Under the pieces are notes generated by a model, which worked only from the letters and a program-made list of their open reading frames with translations, was not told the DNA's origin and did not search any database. The position numbers were made by a program, and so were the translations under genes. Source: Minwuiaceae bacterium (GTDB lineage Bacteria > Pseudomonadota > Alphaproteobacteria > Minwuiales > Minwuiaceae). Taken from it: a stretch of DNA of 64,000 bases. Positions 62,007-64,000 of the stretch are shown one piece after another; positions within the stretch are counted from its first letter, which is position 1; every line of letters begins with the position of its first letter. Location: positions 124,001-188,000 of the forward strand of contig JANQEE010000044.1 in assembly GCA_028278525.1 (NCBI GenBank), in the 5' to 3' direction.

Positions 62007-62791
62007 CAGACGGCCTGTCCCTGCAGCGCGTGACCGTCCGCTACCGCGACAAGACGGCGCTGCAGGGTTTAAGCGTTCCGGACATCCCGCCCGGCACGCT
62101 GGTCGCCATCATCGGACCGAACGCGGCCGGCAAATCGACGCTGCTGCGGGCGATCGCCGGCCTGCATCCGGCCGAGGGGCTTGTCGCGCTGGACAGCGTG
62201 CCGCTCACCGGACCGGTTCGGGACAGGAACCCGCAGACGCTCGGCTACCTGCCGCAGTCGCTGCCGCAGGGCAGCCGGCTGGTCGCCTATGAAGCGGTCT
62301 TAAGCGCCTGCCGGGCCATCCGGTCCGATTTCTCGCGCCGGCAGGCCGAACAAGCCATCGACGCGGTGTTCGACGTTCTGGCCCTCACAGACCTGGCGCT
62401 GCGGCGCCTCGACGAATTGTCCGGCGGGCAGCGGCAGTTGGTCGGGCTGGCCCAGGTGCTCGTACGCAAGCCGCCGCTTCTGCTGCTGGACGAACCGACC
62501 AGCGCGCTGGACTTGCACTGGCAGCTGAACGTGTTGGAGACCGTGCGCGAGATCGTTCGGCGCGATAGGGCCATCTGCCTGGCGGCGATGCACGACATCA
62601 ACCTGGCGCTTCGGTTCGCCGACCTAGTCGTGGTTCTGGAGGGCGGCCGGGCGCTCGCCGCCGGTCCGCCCGGCGACGTTATGAGCGCCGATCTGCTTCG
62701 CCAAGCGTACGGCGTTCTGGGGCGCATCGAACACTGTTCCAAGGGCCTGCCGATCGTCCTGAGCGATCGCGCGCTCCGGCCCGATGTTTGA
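62003..62791 (+). CDS. Iron-siderophore ABC transporter ATP-binding protein
   Basis: 262 residues. Walker A GPNAAGKST (38-46), signature LSGGQRQLVGLAQ, Walker B LLLLDEPTSALD and the switch His in AMHDINLAL are all present. It energises the FecCD permease. GTG start coupled to the permease stop (GTGA). Confidence 0.96.
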   Translation: MTDGLSLQRVTVRYRDKTALQGLSVPDIPPGTLVAIIGPNAAGKSTLLRAIAGLHPAEGLVALDSVPLTGPVRDRNPQTLGYLPQSLPQGSRLVAYEAVLSACRAIRSDFSRRQAEQAIDAVFDVLALTDLALRRLDELSGGQRQLVGLAQVLVRKPPLLLLDEPTSALDLHWQLNVLETVREIVRRDRAICLAAMHDINLALRFADLVVVLEGGRALAAGPPGDVMSADLLRQAYGVLGRIEHCSKGLPIVLSDRALRPDV

Positions 62792-62833
62792 GCCCGCAAT
62801 CGGTTTTCCGGGAAACGTTTGAGAGGCAATCGG

Positions 62834-63118
62834 ATGGTCACGTCGGAAGCGAGGGTCGCAACGCCGAACGCAGCGAAATACATGGTCCAACTGTGCAAAC
62901 ACTTTCGCCACAAGGTGGCCGTGGAATACGACGCCCATCGGGCGCGGGTGGACTTTCCGTTCGGCGTTTGCCGGATGACCGCGGACGCGGAAGAACTGGT
63001 CATGCGTTGCGAAGTCGACAACGACGACCTTGCCCGCCGAATGGAAGCCGTTCTGGAACAGCATCTGGCGAAGTTTGCCTGGCGGGAAAAACCAACGGTC
63101 GCCTGGCGGGCACCGTAA
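62834..63118 (+). CDS. DUF2218-family protein
   Basis: 94 residues. The ATPNAAKYMVQLCKHFRHKVAVEY start and VDFPFGVCRMTADAEEL core match DUF2218, a family often found beside siderophore or heme uptake genes; its function is unknown. It follows the ATPase gene by 42 bases in the same direction and probably ends the operon. Confidence 0.88.
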   Translation: MVTSEARVATPNAAKYMVQLCKHFRHKVAVEYDAHRARVDFPFGVCRMTADAEELVMRCEVDNDDLARRMEAVLEQHLAKFAWREKPTVAWRAP

Positions 63119-63156
63119 ATAGCCGGAAGTCGACCGGACGCCCTCGGCTGTCTCAG

Positions 63157-63795
63157 CTAGAGCCGATCCGCGTTGCGGACGGCGAATTCGAGCACGCGGT
63201 GCTTTCCTTCCAGGCCGAGCTCGCGCGCAATCCGGGCGCGGTGGTTCTGCACGGTGCGGAAGCTGACGCCCATCAGGCGGGCGATCTCCTTGCTGGTCTT
63301 GTAGCCGCCCAGATGCTTCAGCACCTCGCGCTGGGTCGGCGTCAGCCGGCGGATCAGGGCCTGGTCGCCGCCGTCGATGGGCGGCAGCTCCGGCGGCGTC
63401 GCGGTGACGAACGCAGGGCTCACGTACCGGCCGCGATGGGCGGCGGCTGCCAGGCAGAGCGGCAGTTCGTCGAGCGCGCTGCTTTTCAGCAGATAGCCGC
63501 AGACGCCCAATTCCAGGGCGCGCTCGAGAAACGCGGTGTCCGGATAGTTGGTGATCACGACCAGCGCCACGGCCGGCATATTGGCCTGGGCCCAGGCGGC
63601 GACGTCGAGGCCGTTCTTGCCGGGCATGGCGACGTCGACGATGGCGATGTCCGGCCGCTCGCGCCGGATCGCGTCGATGGCGGCGTCGCCGTCGGACGCC
63701 TCGGCCACCACGGTGACGCCGCCGATCGCCTGCAGCGCATCGATCAGCCCGCGCCTCAGCAGCGGGTGGTCGTCGGCAATGACGATCCGGCTCAT
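63157..63795 (-). CDS. NarL/LuxR-family response regulator
   Basis: 212 residues. Receiver domain (about 1-120) with ADDHPLLRRGL, phosphoacceptor Asp54 in AIVDVAMPG and the conserved Lys near residue 104. GerE-type helix-turn-helix: LTPTQREVLKHLGGYKTSKEIARLMGVSFRTVQNH at the C-terminus. Its start overlaps the stop of the upstream kinase (ATGA), and the two are cotranscribed. Confidence 0.95.
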   Translation of the reverse strand: MSRIVIADDHPLLRRGLIDALQAIGGVTVVAEASDGDAAIDAIRRERPDIAIVDVAMPGKNGLDVAAWAQANMPAVALVVITNYPDTAFLERALELGVCGYLLKSSALDELPLCLAAAAHRGRYVSPAFVTATPPELPPIDGGDQALIRRLTPTQREVLKHLGGYKTSKEIARLMGVSFRTVQNHRARIARELGLEGKHRVLEFAVRNADRL

Positions 63796-64000
63796 GCCCC
63801 GGTTCCGTCAACGGGCAGCGAGACGGAAATTCGGGTGCCGCTGCCGGGGCGGGTGTCGACGGCGAGCTCGCCGTTCAGCAAACGCACCCGCTCGTCGATG
63901 CCGATCAGCCCGAGATGACCGTCGACGCTTCGGCCGCTCTCGAAGCCTTTGCCATCGTCGCCGACCTCGAGGCAGAGCCTGTCGCCTTCGCGGCGGAGCG
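63792..64000 (-). CDS. Sensor histidine kinase, C-terminal fragment cut by window edge
   Basis: About 69 codons are visible, running out of the window. They contain the HATPase core: LEVGDDGKGF (G1 box) and the HLGLIGIDERVRLLNGEL helix, ending SVSLPVDGTGA. The layout fits NarX/DegS-type (HisKA_3) kinases, the usual partners of NarL regulators. The sensor part lies beyond the window. Confidence 0.9.
   Translation of the reverse strand, partial: LRREGDRLCLEVGDDGKGFESGRSVDGHLGLIGIDERVRLLNGELAVDTRPGSGTRISVSLPVDGTGA

Overview
The window is GC-rich chromosomal DNA from an alphaproteobacterium, most likely Rhodospirillales-like. This is inferred from gene content: a separate purC-purS-purQ-purL cluster followed by bolA and a CGFS glutaredoxin, the F1-ATPase zeta inhibitor, a ChvG/ChvI-like two-component pair, a pspF/pspABC locus, CimA-type citramalate synthase and class II DAHP synthase. 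No rRNA, tRNA or CRISPR array was seen.

Layout. 1-7.3 kb: a LuxR-type AHL regulator cut by the left edge, purB, a sensor kinase with a ChvI-like regulator, a Pro-rich lipoprotein, the ATPase zeta inhibitor and MlaC. 7.7-12.9 kb: purCSQL (interrupted by a glycolipid-binding-family gene), bolA, grxD. 13-16 kb: the phage-shock locus, pspF divergent from a 54-residue membrane peptide plus pspABC, with a near-consensus sigma-54 promoter. 16-21 kb: VOC protein, RidA protein, PhoD phosphatase, with long palindromes. 20.8-29.4 kb: rpsD, trmJ, cimA, cysS, a cell-envelope group (two YkuD L,D-transpeptidase-fold proteins around an Lpp-like lipoprotein) and nadE. 29.5-38 kb: acyl-CoA synthetase, GST, alpha/beta hydrolase, three related NADP-dependent MDR oxidoreductases and a hydrolase-OsmC fusion. 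38-43.6 kb: DUF169, nicotinate phosphoribosyltransferase, class II DAHP synthase, orphan HigA.

43.7-48.1 kb is a clearly lower-GC island: a HEPN-type protein, a C5 cytosine methyltransferase overlapped by a probable restriction endonuclease, and a Vsr mismatch endonuclease. It is the strongest horizontally acquired, defence-like segment.

48.3-64 kb returns to host-like composition: OpgG/OpgD glucan protein, a repeat-rich stretch enclosing an isolated phage-tail-like ORF, a Rieske dioxygenase pair divergent from a LysR regulator, a NIT-domain chemoreceptor, a siderophore uptake operon (AraC regulator, TonB receptor, binding protein, permease, ATPase, DUF2218) with a Fur-box candidate, and a NarL-type two-component pair cut by the right edge.

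Most genes are ordinary. The observations most worth checking are the HEPN/RM/Vsr island, the sigma-54-driven psp micropeptide, a second sigma-54 promoter at 36.6 kb, the Lpp/L,D-transpeptidase neighbourhood, and the nested intergenic repeats around 50-51 kb. No wholly new system could be demonstrated from sequence alone.
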